From Lachnospiraceae bacterium (GTDB lineage Bacteria; Bacillota_A; Clostridia; Lachnospirales; Lachnospiraceae), in the NCBI GenBank assembly GCA_016287765.1, contig JAEEWS010000028.1:1-33756 (forward strand): a stretch of DNA of 33,756 bases, read 5' to 3'. The position numbers and the translations under genes were made by a program. This document shows, one piece after another, positions 16,896 through 26,005 of this stretch (the first letter of the stretch is position 1; every line of letters starts with the position of its first letter). Under the pieces are notes generated by a model that saw only the letters and a program-made list of their open reading frames with translations, searched no databases and was not told the origin of the DNA.

Positions 16896-18393
16896 TCTCT
16901 GTCGCTCCCTTCCGTTTTTTCCTGTATCTCTTCCGGATCAGTCCGGCCACGATGAGTACTGCGGCCGCTGTCAGAACGTAGCCTATGTACTCTACCAGTA
17001 TCCGGTTTCTGTATCTCTTAAAAGCTATGGAATAGTAATCTTTGTTTTCGCCGATCTTAAGGTACTTCATGGCCTGCTCGTATTCACCGGAGGAAAGGTA
17101 GGCCTTTCCGATACCTATGTTTGCAAGCTCATTGTCCTCATCCAGCTCCAGCACTCTTTCCCAGAGGGCCACAGCCTGGGTCTCGTCTCCGTCATATCTC
17201 AACGCAACGGCTTTATTTATCAGATCCCCGTACTCTGTAACGCTGAAGATGGTGATCTGACCTCTGGTGGCATCCAGCACCAGGATCTTGTCACCAATGG
17301 CTTCAATGGCCGTAGGCAGCTGGAAAGTACCTTTTTGTGTTCCCAGACCTCCGAAGATGTAAAGGAGATTTCCTTCATGGTCGTAGGTGAAGATCCTTCC
17401 TCTCTTACGATCCAGGCAGGAGTAAATGCCGTCGTTTCTGTAAACCAGATCCACAAACTGGGATGCACCCGCATATTCGGAATTTCCTTCTATCATCAGG
17501 TCTCCGCCCAGATTCTCGTTTTCACCCTTCTTGATAACGTCCTGTCCGGAAGGATTCAGGCGTCTCACGCCCTGAATGCCCTGGGCATCTATGTTGGTGG
17601 CATATACAAAGCCGTCGGGATCGATGTCAAGGCCCGTAAATTCCGTGGCGATGAAGAGCTTCTGATTGGATCTCTCTTCCTTGGTGGCTATCCTTCTCCA
17701 GAATTTTTCCCACAATGAAATGGTTACCTTGATGGTACCGAAGAAGGTTGAAAACTTGCCGTCCGTCTCGAAAACCATGATGCCTTCGAACATGTTCTTG
17801 GCGATACAGTAAACTCTGTCCGCATAGTCCACGGCGATCTTTAAGGGGCTGAAGGAGAAAGCTGCATCAAAGCTTTCGGATTCCGGATTTTCAATGATCT
17901 GATAAAGTGTATCGTCTTCGTTGTTAAGGACAACGATACGTTTATTCTGTGTGTCCGCGATATAAAGCCGGTTGTTGGCGGAAACGCAGACTCCGTAGGG
18001 TTTTCTGAACTTATCCGTCTTTCCGTTGTTATCGAAGTTCTGTATGACCTTGATAACCCCGGTGAGATCGGGATTCAGAACAACTATCCTGCTGTTACCC
18101 GTATCTGCGATGTAAACGTTTCCTTCATTGTCCTTGCAGAAATCCTGAGGTGTGGAAAAGCTTCCGAGGCTTGCGCCGTTATAGGTGTAATCCGTTCCCA
18201 GGATGATTCCCGACACCGTGTAGGGTGCGGGGGTATAGTGAATATAACCCCAATAATCATAATTATATGAATCATAAGGTTCTCCGGAATTGGACGCGTA
18301 GGCAGCCGTTCCGGTGATACCCGAGAAGCATATGAGGATCGCAAGGAGCAGAGATGCTGTTTTTAAACCGTATTTCATAAATGCTTTTTTCAT
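16888..18393 (-). CDS. Secreted NHL-repeat protein with TPR segment and C-terminal membrane anchor
   Basis: Function unknown. The 501 residues have a signal peptide (about 1-33), then a run of NHL-type beta-propeller blades (about 55-385), recognisable by recurring elements such as FCKDNEGNVYIADTGNSRIV, GVCVSANNRLYIADTQNKRI and PTAIEAIGDKILVLDATRGQ. A TPR-like pair of helices (about 395-455) follows, then one membrane helix (about 470-490) and a basic tail. The propeller would be displayed outside the cell and held in the membrane. It follows permease 18409-19320 after 15 bases and overlaps the YIP1 gene. A scaffold or glycan-binding role is possible, but nothing in the sequence proves one. 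Confidence 0.82.
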   Translation of the reverse strand: MKKAFMKYGLKTASLLLAILICFSGITGTAAYASNSGEPYDSYNYDYWGYIHYTPAPYTVSGIILGTDYTYNGASLGSFSTPQDFCKDNEGNVYIADTGNSRIVVLNPDLTGVIKVIQNFDNNGKTDKFRKPYGVCVSANNRLYIADTQNKRIVVLNNEDDTLYQIIENPESESFDAAFSFSPLKIAVDYADRVYCIAKNMFEGIMVFETDGKFSTFFGTIKVTISLWEKFWRRIATKEERSNQKLFIATEFTGLDIDPDGFVYATNIDAQGIQGVRRLNPSGQDVIKKGENENLGGDLMIEGNSEYAGASQFVDLVYRNDGIYSCLDRKRGRIFTYDHEGNLLYIFGGLGTQKGTFQLPTAIEAIGDKILVLDATRGQITIFSVTEYGDLINKAVALRYDGDETQAVALWERVLELDEDNELANIGIGKAYLSSGEYEQAMKYLKIGENKDYYSIAFKRYRNRILVEYIGYVLTAAAVLIVAGLIRKRYRKKRKGATENE

Positions 18394-18408
18394 CTTGTCC
18401 CCCTTTCC

Positions 18409-19320
18409 TCAATCCTTCATACCGGAAGTAGTCATTGTTTCCAGTATGTTTCTCTGGCAGATCAGGAAGAAGATGATGGGGATCGCAGCAATGATAAAGG
18501 TTACCGCTGCCGCCGCTCCCGCTCTTGCCGCACCGCCGGCTCCGATCTGGAACAATGCGTACTGCAAAGGCTTTAACTGCTCGTCTCTAAGGAACGTGCT
18601 TCCCGTATTGGCCCACATCTGCTGAAACTGGAAAATGGCTAAAGTCAGCCAGGCAGGCTTAACGTTGGGCATTACGATATTCCAGAAGATCCTGTACTCA
18701 GAAGCACCGTCAAGTCTCGCAGACTCCATAAGCGAATCCGGAAGCTGTTCCATGAACTGCTTCATAAGGTAAAGTCCCATACCGAAGGAGCAGGCAGGAA
18801 GGATCAATGCCCAGTAGCTGTTATTGATCTTCAGCCATGAAATGATCATGTACTGAGGGGTCTGTGTAACCGTCCAGGAAAACATCATGGAAAGGACTAC
18901 CATGGAGAACAGGATGTTCTTTCCCGGAAAATCGTGCTTCGCTAAGGGATAAGCCGCCAGGGAAGCGATGATAACATGTCCCACCATACCGCCGCCGGTG
19001 ATGATCACCGTGTTCAGGATATATCTTGAAAAAGGCACCCAGGAGTCGTTCATCAATATGAACAGATCCGAGAAGTTTTCAAGGCCGGGATTTCTTACGA
19101 ATATCCTGGGGGGAAACTGGAACAACTCGTCAAGAGGCTTGAGGGCGTTGTTTATAACCATTACAAGAGGCATTGCCATTGCCACGCCGCAGATGCCCAT
19201 AAGGATAAAGAGCAGTGTATTTCCTGCGGCTGAACGGTTAAGCTTCTTCTCCGGGCGTTTAAATATTCCCAGGATCTTACCCGTTTTATGCTTTTTAACT
19301 TTATACTGTTTTTCCATCAT
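18409..19320 (-). CDS. Sugar ABC transporter permease, MalG-type (importer 1)
   Basis: Membrane subunit of the first importer in the operon. The 303 residues have about six helices and the EAA loop ESARLDGASEYRIFWNIVMP near 202-221. The start overlaps the stop of the partner permease by four bases (ATGA); a second ATG one codon later is equally possible. Its matching binding protein is presumably the 995-residue CBM-fused protein encoded upstream. Confidence 0.92.
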   Translation of the reverse strand: MMEKQYKVKKHKTGKILGIFKRPEKKLNRSAAGNTLLFILMGICGVAMAMPLVMVINNALKPLDELFQFPPRIFVRNPGLENFSDLFILMNDSWVPFSRYILNTVIITGGGMVGHVIIASLAAYPLAKHDFPGKNILFSMVVLSMMFSWTVTQTPQYMIISWLKINNSYWALILPACSFGMGLYLMKQFMEQLPDSLMESARLDGASEYRIFWNIVMPNVKPAWLTLAIFQFQQMWANTGSTFLRDEQLKPLQYALFQIGAGGAARAGAAAAVTFIIAAIPIIFFLICQRNILETMTTSGMKD

Positions 19321-20279
19321 TCACCAACCCTTCTCAGAAGCTTCTGAACAAGCTTGTTGGTTCCGATCATGAGGAGGAACAGAACCGTAGCGATGGCCGA
19401 GGCATATCCCATCTCGAATCTTACGTTACCGTAGTCCAGAAGGTGGGTTACTACCGTAGCACCCGCGTAGTTTACCGAAGGGTTACCCAGGAGCTGTATG
19501 GATACGTCACAGATCGCAAAGGATGAAGTGATCTGCATTACCGCACCGAACATGAGCTGAGGCTTCATGCTGGGAAGGGTGACATACCAGAGTTCCTGCC
19601 AGCGGTTCTTGATACCGTCGAGAGCGGCAGCCTCGTAAAGGCTCTTGTCTATGGTCTGAAGCCCTGCAATGAAGGCCAGGAAACCTGTTCCCAAAGACAG
19701 CCACAACTGAACGATGATAAGAACCGGTAAAACATATTTTTCCGTCTTGGTCCACTGGATGGCTTCATCCAATATGCCCCATCTTAAGAGAAGGCCGTTA
19801 AGGTAACCGTAGCGGTCGCCGGAAAGGATGAGGGTCCAGATGGTATATGCATTACCGCATATGGAAGGAGCGTAAAATATAAGTGTGAGGAATGCCCTGA
19901 GCCAGCCTCTGAATTCATTGATTATCCAGGCGAACAACAGGCAAAGAAGGTAAGATACCGGACCTGTAATGACTGCCAGGATCAATGTATTCTTTAAGGA
20001 GATCAGGAAAATATCATCCTCAAGGAAAAGCTTGATGTAATTCTTCCATCCTACAAATGACGGCATCTGCAGCATGTCATAGTAAGTAAAGCTGAGTGCT
20101 ATGGACATGGCTACCGGAAGTACCGTGAAAAAGAAGAAAAGAATGAAGTAGGGGGCGATCATCACATAGCTGGCCCTGTTCCTTTTAATCCTGTAGGAAA
20201 GCTTATTCTGTTGTGAAGCGATGACGTAGGCTTTTTCTTGCGTATTCATTGCTTCCCCTTCCTTTTTTAAATCTGCCAT
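19317..20279 (-). CDS. Sugar ABC transporter permease, MalF-type (importer 1)
   Basis: Partner of the permease at 18409-19320. Of 320 residues, the first 35 or so are polar, followed by about six helices. The EAA loop EAAALDGIKNRWQELWYVTLP is near 227-247. Two starts are possible: the ATG at 20279, with AAGGAAGG ahead of it, and an internal ATG ten codons later, also with a purine-rich site; I keep the longer one. It is 16 bases from the stop of the CBM-fused binding protein, so the trio forms one importer. Confidence 0.92.
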   Translation of the reverse strand: MADLKKEGEAMNTQEKAYVIASQQNKLSYRIKRNRASYVMIAPYFILFFFFTVLPVAMSIALSFTYYDMLQMPSFVGWKNYIKLFLEDDIFLISLKNTLILAVITGPVSYLLCLLFAWIINEFRGWLRAFLTLIFYAPSICGNAYTIWTLILSGDRYGYLNGLLLRWGILDEAIQWTKTEKYVLPVLIIVQLWLSLGTGFLAFIAGLQTIDKSLYEAAALDGIKNRWQELWYVTLPSMKPQLMFGAVMQITSSFAICDVSIQLLGNPSVNYAGATVVTHLLDYGNVRFEMGYASAIATVLFLLMIGTNKLVQKLLRRVGE

Positions 20280-20295
20280 GAGCGTTTCCTTCCTT

Positions 20296-23283
20296 TTAAT
20301 CTTCCTCTATCTCAATGCCCAGCTCTTCCATCTTGTAGGCGATCTCGGCATTGATGTAAATAACCTTGTCCATCAACTCTTCTCTGGGAGAAGAGGTATC
20401 CGTGTTGGTGACCACGGAGTAGAATGCGTTGTTTACGTTTCTCCAGGTGTAATATCCGCCGGGCACCTGAGGTATACCGCGAACATATTCCATGGATTCG
20501 ACAAGAGCGTTAAAGTCGCTTACGGGCCAGGACATGTTGGTGAAGGCCTCGTAGTTGGCGGTGGGAACTCTTGCGGAGGATCCCATGAGGGATTCCATTT
20601 CCCTGCCGTACATGGTCTGTACTTCGGCGCTTGTCCACCACTTTACGAAATCCCAGGATTCATCGGGATACTCGGTGTTTGCCATGATCATGGAAGCAAG
20701 TCCCGTGCAGGCTACTGTGTGATCCTCGGTACCGTCTTTCTTTACCGTTCCGGGAATGGTGGTGAAGGACCAGAGTCCGGCGATATCGGGAGCTGAAACC
20801 GAAAGGTTATTGTAAGTGGTGTAATCGTCTATGATGATGGGACACTCACCGGTACGGAAACGTTCCTGAACGGAGGTTTCACGATCCAGCTTGTAATCCG
20901 TGTAATAATTGCAAAAGATCTTAAATACATCCACAGCAGTGTCGGAGTCCAGATCCGATGCTGTGCCGCTCTTATTGTAATAAGAGCCGTCATTCTGAAA
21001 GAGAAGGGATGCAAAGAGCTGTTCATTGGGCATCATACCGAATTCCATCTGGTTCTTGGAAAGAACGGTCATTGCCACTTTTACATCATCCCAGGTCTCG
21101 GGGATACCAAGACCGATCTCTGCGAGAATGTCCTTTCTGTAAAACATTACAGGGAAGGTGATGGTCTCGGGTATGGCATAAAGTGCATTGCCGTACCTGA
21201 ACTGGGTAGCTACCGCATCGGGGAATCTCTTTAAGACTTCCTTATAGTCAGGGAATCTTGAAAGATCCAGCACCGCATCTCTTATACCGTAGTTGACAGG
21301 AGTATCGTTACCTGTGTAGAGCACCGCTCCCGCAGCCACTCCGGTACTTGCCACCTGAATGGCCACATCCGGGCCTTCGCCCACCAATGTGGCTTTAAGA
21401 AGTGTATTCATATCAACCAGCTGAACGTTTACGCTGACTCCGGTCTTTGGAGTGAAGCTTTCGTCTATCAGCTGTTTTATTACATTTGCCTGGTCACGTC
21501 CGGATCCGATCCAGAGGGTGAGTACCGTGGCATCCTTATCTTCCGTTACATTACCGATCTGGTTGTAATCGATGATGAAGGAATAGAAAAGTCTGGAAAT
21601 CTCGTGGCCCATCTTCTTAAAGAAGCCCACTTTTTTGTACTCTGTCTTCTCCCCGGGTGAATAGATGCATAGGGAATCCACAGCAAGAGGCTGAGCGATA
21701 ACGCTGGTGATCCAGTTACCGAGAGCTCTGATATTAACCTTAAAGGTGGTAAGGACTCTGACCACGTAGTCATTATCCGCGATAAGCTCTTCCAATTGAT
21801 CGCTCATGGTGAGAAGAACCGTCTTCTTGTCCGAGTTGGTTCCCGCAACCACATCCAGTTTTAAAAGGGCCGAATCGATCAGGTCTTTTGCTTCCTGTAA
21901 TTCTCCCGTCAGGTTGGGAAGCGAACTTTCTATCTGATAATCTCTGTAAGCGTCGGGTGAAACGCCTGTGATCTTGATGATCTCTCTGTAAATGGCATTT
22001 AACTGCTGCAATGCCTCTTCAACTTCTCCCACGATCTCGGCGAATCCGCCCAGCACCACTTCCATGCGGATGGTATGTGTTCCGGCTGTAAGATAAAAAT
22101 CGTAAGGGTTTCCTTCATCGTCCGATATCGTATCAACTCTCCAGTCCTGAGAATAGCCGAAGGCATAGGCTGAAAGTTCTGAGAAAGGCACTTCACCGTC
22201 AATGGTGATCCTTCGTGAAACTTCAACGCCTCTGGAGAAGTTCTGCTTGTCCCTCAATGCTATCCGGTAATAACCGTCGGAAGGAACTTTAAATTCCCAT
22301 TCGATCCACTGTCCTACCAGTCTCCAGGAGTTACCTCCTATGGTATTGTTTAAAAGCACCTTGGGAGATGCGGGTGAAACCTCACAGGAGCCCTGGTCCT
22401 GCTGGGGATAGAGCATCTGAGAGGAGGTCTTGGAGGCATATTCACCTTCTATGGTGATGACGCTTCCCGTGCTGTCCTTTGCTCCCGCCTTGTCCCATGC
22501 TGCTTTTACCGTCTTATAATCCGATGTGGTCTCAACATTGTTTAAGATCACGGAATGAATGAGCATGGGCTCACGGATGGACTTTATCGTAATAGTGTGT
22601 TTACCCTTGGTAAAGTAGATGGAAAGAGCCGATGAGATGTAGCCGTCCGAATCATAAGCGTATCTTGTCTGCCATTCGGGAGCTTCCACCATTCCGGGCT
22701 TTTCCTGATTACCCTGGTTGTCACTCTTCCAGTTCTTTACGGTAACTCCGTTAGCATCCACGGATGTCTCGTCTGCATTTATCTTCCAGACTCTGGTAAA
22801 GTTTACAAGGGCCAGTTCCTTAAAAGGAAGTTCTCCGTCTACAAAGATGCTTCTTTGTATATCCGAATTCTTTCCCGCAACGGGGAAGTACTCCAGAGAC
22901 AGATTGTACAGTCCGTTCTCGGATACATTTATCTCAAATTCTGCCAGGGAATCTTCGGAGGTATATACCGATGAACCGCTCACTCCTTCATAGTTATCAT
23001 AAAAGACGGGGTCTTTTGTACTTCCCCCTTCCTCATAACGCACAAGGTTTTCAGCCGTTGCCTTCATTTCCTTTTCGGGAGCGGAAGCATTTTTATGTGC
23101 TTCTATATAATCATTGTAACTTTTAACATTATCACCGATGTTGTATGTATCCAGGATGTTCTCGTAATCCTCATCGGTAAGCTTCGTCTTCGCAAAAGCT
23201 CCTTCGTTTCCCGAAAGCCCTCCCGCAAGTAACGCCGTTAAAAGAAGGAATGATATGATTTTTTTACCAAGGTTTTTCTTCAT
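20296..23283 (-). CDS. Solute-binding protein fused to two carbohydrate-binding-like domains
   Basis: A 995-residue secreted protein. Signal peptide about 1-31 without a lipobox Cys. Two beta-sandwich regions resembling CBM6/CBM35-type modules lie at about 80-250 (YEEGG start, KGKHTITI end) and 276-412 (IEGEYASK start, AGTHTIRMEV end). A helical linker region spans about 413-575. A complete family 1 extracellular solute-binding domain covers about 585-980 (TLWIGSGRDQANVIKQLIDE, GPDVAIQV, PETITFPVMFYRKDIL, PDESWDFVKWW). Ordinary binding proteins are about 400-500 residues, so this is a fusion of polysaccharide capture and importer delivery. It immediately precedes its two permease genes. The lack of a lipid anchor suggests the uncleaved signal or the sugar-binding domains hold it. 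Substrate inferred as mannan or its oligosaccharides. Confidence 0.85.
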   Translation of the reverse strand: MKKNLGKKIISFLLLTALLAGGLSGNEGAFAKTKLTDEDYENILDTYNIGDNVKSYNDYIEAHKNASAPEKEMKATAENLVRYEEGGSTKDPVFYDNYEGVSGSSVYTSEDSLAEFEINVSENGLYNLSLEYFPVAGKNSDIQRSIFVDGELPFKELALVNFTRVWKINADETSVDANGVTVKNWKSDNQGNQEKPGMVEAPEWQTRYAYDSDGYISSALSIYFTKGKHTITIKSIREPMLIHSVILNNVETTSDYKTVKAAWDKAGAKDSTGSVITIEGEYASKTSSQMLYPQQDQGSCEVSPASPKVLLNNTIGGNSWRLVGQWIEWEFKVPSDGYYRIALRDKQNFSRGVEVSRRITIDGEVPFSELSAYAFGYSQDWRVDTISDDEGNPYDFYLTAGTHTIRMEVVLGGFAEIVGEVEEALQQLNAIYREIIKITGVSPDAYRDYQIESSLPNLTGELQEAKDLIDSALLKLDVVAGTNSDKKTVLLTMSDQLEELIADNDYVVRVLTTFKVNIRALGNWITSVIAQPLAVDSLCIYSPGEKTEYKKVGFFKKMGHEISRLFYSFIIDYNQIGNVTEDKDATVLTLWIGSGRDQANVIKQLIDESFTPKTGVSVNVQLVDMNTLLKATLVGEGPDVAIQVASTGVAAGAVLYTGNDTPVNYGIRDAVLDLSRFPDYKEVLKRFPDAVATQFRYGNALYAIPETITFPVMFYRKDILAEIGLGIPETWDDVKVAMTVLSKNQMEFGMMPNEQLFASLLFQNDGSYYNKSGTASDLDSDTAVDVFKIFCNYYTDYKLDRETSVQERFRTGECPIIIDDYTTYNNLSVSAPDIAGLWSFTTIPGTVKKDGTEDHTVACTGLASMIMANTEYPDESWDFVKWWTSAEVQTMYGREMESLMGSSARVPTANYEAFTNMSWPVSDFNALVESMEYVRGIPQVPGGYYTWRNVNNAFYSVVTNTDTSSPREELMDKVIYINAEIAYKMEELGIEIEED

Positions 23284-23286
23284 GAT

Positions 23287-24837
23287 TTACTCCGCCGTAT
23301 AAGCCTTTAGATCAGGTAATTTATCCAGTGTGATGACGCTGTCGTGGTTATATGCCTTTATCAGCATGTATTTTTCCGTATATTGTTCACTGAGTTTAAG
23401 GAAGTTGGTGTTTCTGACAAACTCACCCTGCCAAACACACCAGCAACCCCACATAGCTCCGTCTCTGAGTGCCAGATCCGGGTCAAAGATACATCCGTTT
23501 TCGGACAGCCATACAGGCTTTCCTTCGGGAGATACCTCCTTTAGTTCAAAGAATTTTGAACTCTGTGAAGTGTAGACCTTTTCGCCGGGATATATGTCCG
23601 TTCCGACAATATCGCAATACTCGTCTCCCACATACCACTCGGGATCCTGAGCATTCCAGAGCCAGATCAGGTTGTTTAAGCCCCACTGTTCCTTAAGTCT
23701 GTCATACATGAGATAGTACAGTTTCTTGTAGGATTCAGCGCCGTAATTGCCCCACCAGAACCATGCGCCCGAAGCTTCATGTAAAGGTCTGAAGATCACG
23801 GGAATGTCCGCTTCCGCCAGCGGCTTAAGTGCCGCGCCGATGGCATCAATGTCTTTAAGGAGCATTTCGTAACCGTATTCATCCTGACCGTTAAGAGCCT
23901 TGGTGAGATTGAAATTGGTGCTGTCGGTATAGAAGCTTCTCCACCATTGCTTGGTGCAATATTTTTCATCCACGGTCCAATGCCAGTGGAATTCCACGAT
24001 ACCACCCTTTTCCCACCATTGTTTGGCGTATTCCACGGTCTTTCCCTTTTCCTGCCCCGCAGGTCTTGAAGCGCCGTAGCCGTTCAGATCCATGGAAAGG
24101 ATCGCGGGATCTTTTCCGGTGGTGGTGCGTACTATATACATTTCACCGCCGTTGGGACCTTCGTCGCAAACCTGACCGGAAAGGAAGTTCTTACCGTATA
24201 TGTCACAAAGGTAATTATAAAGACGCTTTGTATTTTTGCTTGCATCGGGATTTGAAAGTTTTCCGGACACCACGTACATTCCCTCATTTATAGGCTCCGC
24301 TGTGGTTATCTCCAGATAGTCCAGATAGATCCAACCCCAGGATTTGTAAACACTTACCTGATGACTGCCCTTGGAAAGATAGATCCTTTCAAGAGGAGTC
24401 TCTCTGAGCATCACACCGTCCACCGTAATGCTTCCGATGTACTCTCCGTCAAGACTGACGAAGTTTGTTTTTTCTCCGCTGATGCCCTGCTGTTTGAAGA
24501 TCAGGTTGTAGAACCCGTCTTCCGGTGCGTTCACCGTAAAAGTGCAGCTGTCGCCGTCATTCTCAAAGCCTTTTACATAAGCTTCTCCCGAAACCTGCTG
24601 ACTGCCCTTCATGGTGACTACGGACACTTTTCCGTTAAGCTTCGCATCCTCAGCCTCGTATCTCGCCACCACTTCCGAAACGAAGGGAGCGGGCGTGGCT
24701 GTAGGTGCCACGGTGGCTGTGGGTGTAGGAGTGGCGGTCACTGTGACGGGTGTCTGAGTTTCCCCGGAACACCCGCCTGCCGCGAGAATCATTACCGTAA
24801 CCGCCGTTAATGAAGTTTTAAGGAGTATTTTATGCAT
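23287..24837 (-). CDS. CBM35-GH26 endo-beta-1,4-mannanase lipoprotein
   Basis: Surface enzyme expected to cut beta-mannan into oligosaccharides. The 516 residues have a lipoprotein-like signal (Cys23 in AAGGC), a Thr/Pro linker (30-51), a CBM35-type module (about 57-178, YEAEDA start, WIYLDYLEI end) and a GH26 catalytic domain (about 185-510). The acid/base is Glu354 in [14 protein letters not shown] and the nucleophile Glu446 in WLSENG; FHWHW at 283-287 and GTDIYPG at 412-418 are also typical. The position -3 to the Cys is Ala, slightly off the lipobox consensus. It overlaps the GH130_1 gene by eight bases. It is the only extracellular mannan hydrolase in the window. Confidence 0.93.
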   Translation of the reverse strand: MHKILLKTSLTAVTVMILAAGGCSGETQTPVTVTATPTPTATVAPTATPAPFVSEVVARYEAEDAKLNGKVSVVTMKGSQQVSGEAYVKGFENDGDSCTFTVNAPEDGFYNLIFKQQGISGEKTNFVSLDGEYIGSITVDGVMLRETPLERIYLSKGSHQVSVYKSWGWIYLDYLEITTAEPINEGMYVVSGKLSNPDASKNTKRLYNYLCDIYGKNFLSGQVCDEGPNGGEMYIVRTTTGKDPAILSMDLNGYGASRPAGQEKGKTVEYAKQWWEKGGIVEFHWHWTVDEKYCTKQWWRSFYTDSTNFNLTKALNGQDEYGYEMLLKDIDAIGAALKPLAEADIPVIFRPLHEASGAWFWWGNYGAESYKKLYYLMYDRLKEQWGLNNLIWLWNAQDPEWYVGDEYCDIVGTDIYPGEKVYTSQSSKFFELKEVSPEGKPVWLSENGCIFDPDLALRDGAMWGCWCVWQGEFVRNTNFLKLSEQYTEKYMLIKAYNHDSVITLDKLPDLKAYTAE

Positions 24838-26005
24838 TCTCGATTTCCTTTAAATTTTTGCTGATGAGCTCCGTTCTCTGCTTTACGCAATCAGCCGAAC
24901 GAAGAGGATCCGAAGGAGTATTGAAAACATAATCCGTAAGTCTTTCAATATCCGTTCCCGCCACATGAAGCCTTGTATCGCTGGCTCCGTAGTAGATCCA
25001 GATCTTTCCGTCATCATCTTTTATCGCTCCGTTGGTGAAAGTAACATTGGAAACATCTCCCACTCTTTCCCAACCCCTGGGTCCGATGAGAAAACCACCG
25101 GGCTCTGCGATCACCTTTGAAGGATCCTTAAGGTCCGTCGCGAAACAATAGATAACATATCTCAGTCCCGCTGCCGTGTTCCTTACGCCGTGGGCGATGT
25201 GGATCCAGCCCCTGTCGGTCTTAATGGGCACTGCTCCCGCTCCGTTCTTAGACTCGGTGATGGTGTGGTACTTTCTTAAGGATGTCATCTTCTCTTCATC
25301 GATCACTGCGTGAGTGATGTCGTCGCAAAGTCCGAATCCCACTCCGCCGCCGCTTCCGGTCTCAATGAAGTCATCCATGGGCCTTGTATAAAAGGCATAT
25401 TTTCCGTCTACGAATTCGGGATGGAGCACCACGTTCCTTTGCTGGGGCGAGTGAAGAGTTACCAGATTTGGTAATCTTTCCCAGGTCTCAAGATCCTTGG
25501 TTCTTACTATGCCCGCTGCCGCTACTGCCGCCGAAAGGTCATTGTTGTTTTTGTCCTTGCTCTCGGAGCAGAAGACTCCGTAGATCCAGCCGTCTTCATG
25601 CTGAGTGAGGCGCATGTCGTAAACATTGGTCTCATCCTTGCAGGTGTCGGGAAGCATCACAGGATAGTCTCTGAACCTGAACCCGTCAACCGGGCTTTCA
25701 CTCTCGGCAACCGCAAAAAAGGATTTTCTGTCAGCCCCTTCCACTCTCACCATAAGGCAATATTTATTTCCCAGCTTTATGGCTCCGGAATTGAAAGTGG
25801 CATTGATCCCCAGTCTTTCCTGAAAGAAGGGATTGGTCTCTTTGGAAATATCATATCTCCAGATCACAGGAGCCATCTCTCTTGTAAGCACGGGGTTAAT
25901 GTATCTTTCGTAGATCCCGTTGTAAAACCCGGTATCCACGCTGTTCTTTCTGTTGATAAGATCCTTTACCTTTTTCTCTTCTATGTAATATCTCTCGTGT
26001 ATCAT
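24830..26005 (-). CDS. GH130 subfamily 1 4-O-beta-mannosyl-glucose phosphorylase
   Basis: Cytoplasmic enzyme that phosphorolyses mannosyl-beta-1,4-glucose to mannose-1-phosphate and glucose. The 391 residues carry VYDMRL at 128-133 (Asp130 general acid), [11 protein letters not shown] at 188-198, TRPMDD at 207-212, [10 protein letters not shown] at 252-261 and AHGV at 271-274, and show the longer N-terminus of the mannosyl-glucose group. The chosen start, MIHERYY, forms an ATGA overlap with the stop of the epimerase gene and has GAGGA in place; a longer frame upstream would run into the epimerase gene. Coupling with the epimerase fits the pathway, since the epimerase product is its substrate. 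Confidence 0.94.
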   Translation of the reverse strand: MIHERYYIEEKKVKDLINRKNSVDTGFYNGIYERYINPVLTREMAPVIWRYDISKETNPFFQERLGINATFNSGAIKLGNKYCLMVRVEGADRKSFFAVAESESPVDGFRFRDYPVMLPDTCKDETNVYDMRLTQHEDGWIYGVFCSESKDKNNNDLSAAVAAAGIVRTKDLETWERLPNLVTLHSPQQRNVVLHPEFVDGKYAFYTRPMDDFIETGSGGGVGFGLCDDITHAVIDEEKMTSLRKYHTITESKNGAGAVPIKTDRGWIHIAHGVRNTAAGLRYVIYCFATDLKDPSKVIAEPGGFLIGPRGWERVGDVSNVTFTNGAIKDDDGKIWIYYGASDTRLHVAGTDIERLTDYVFNTPSDPLRSADCVKQRTELISKNLKEIENA

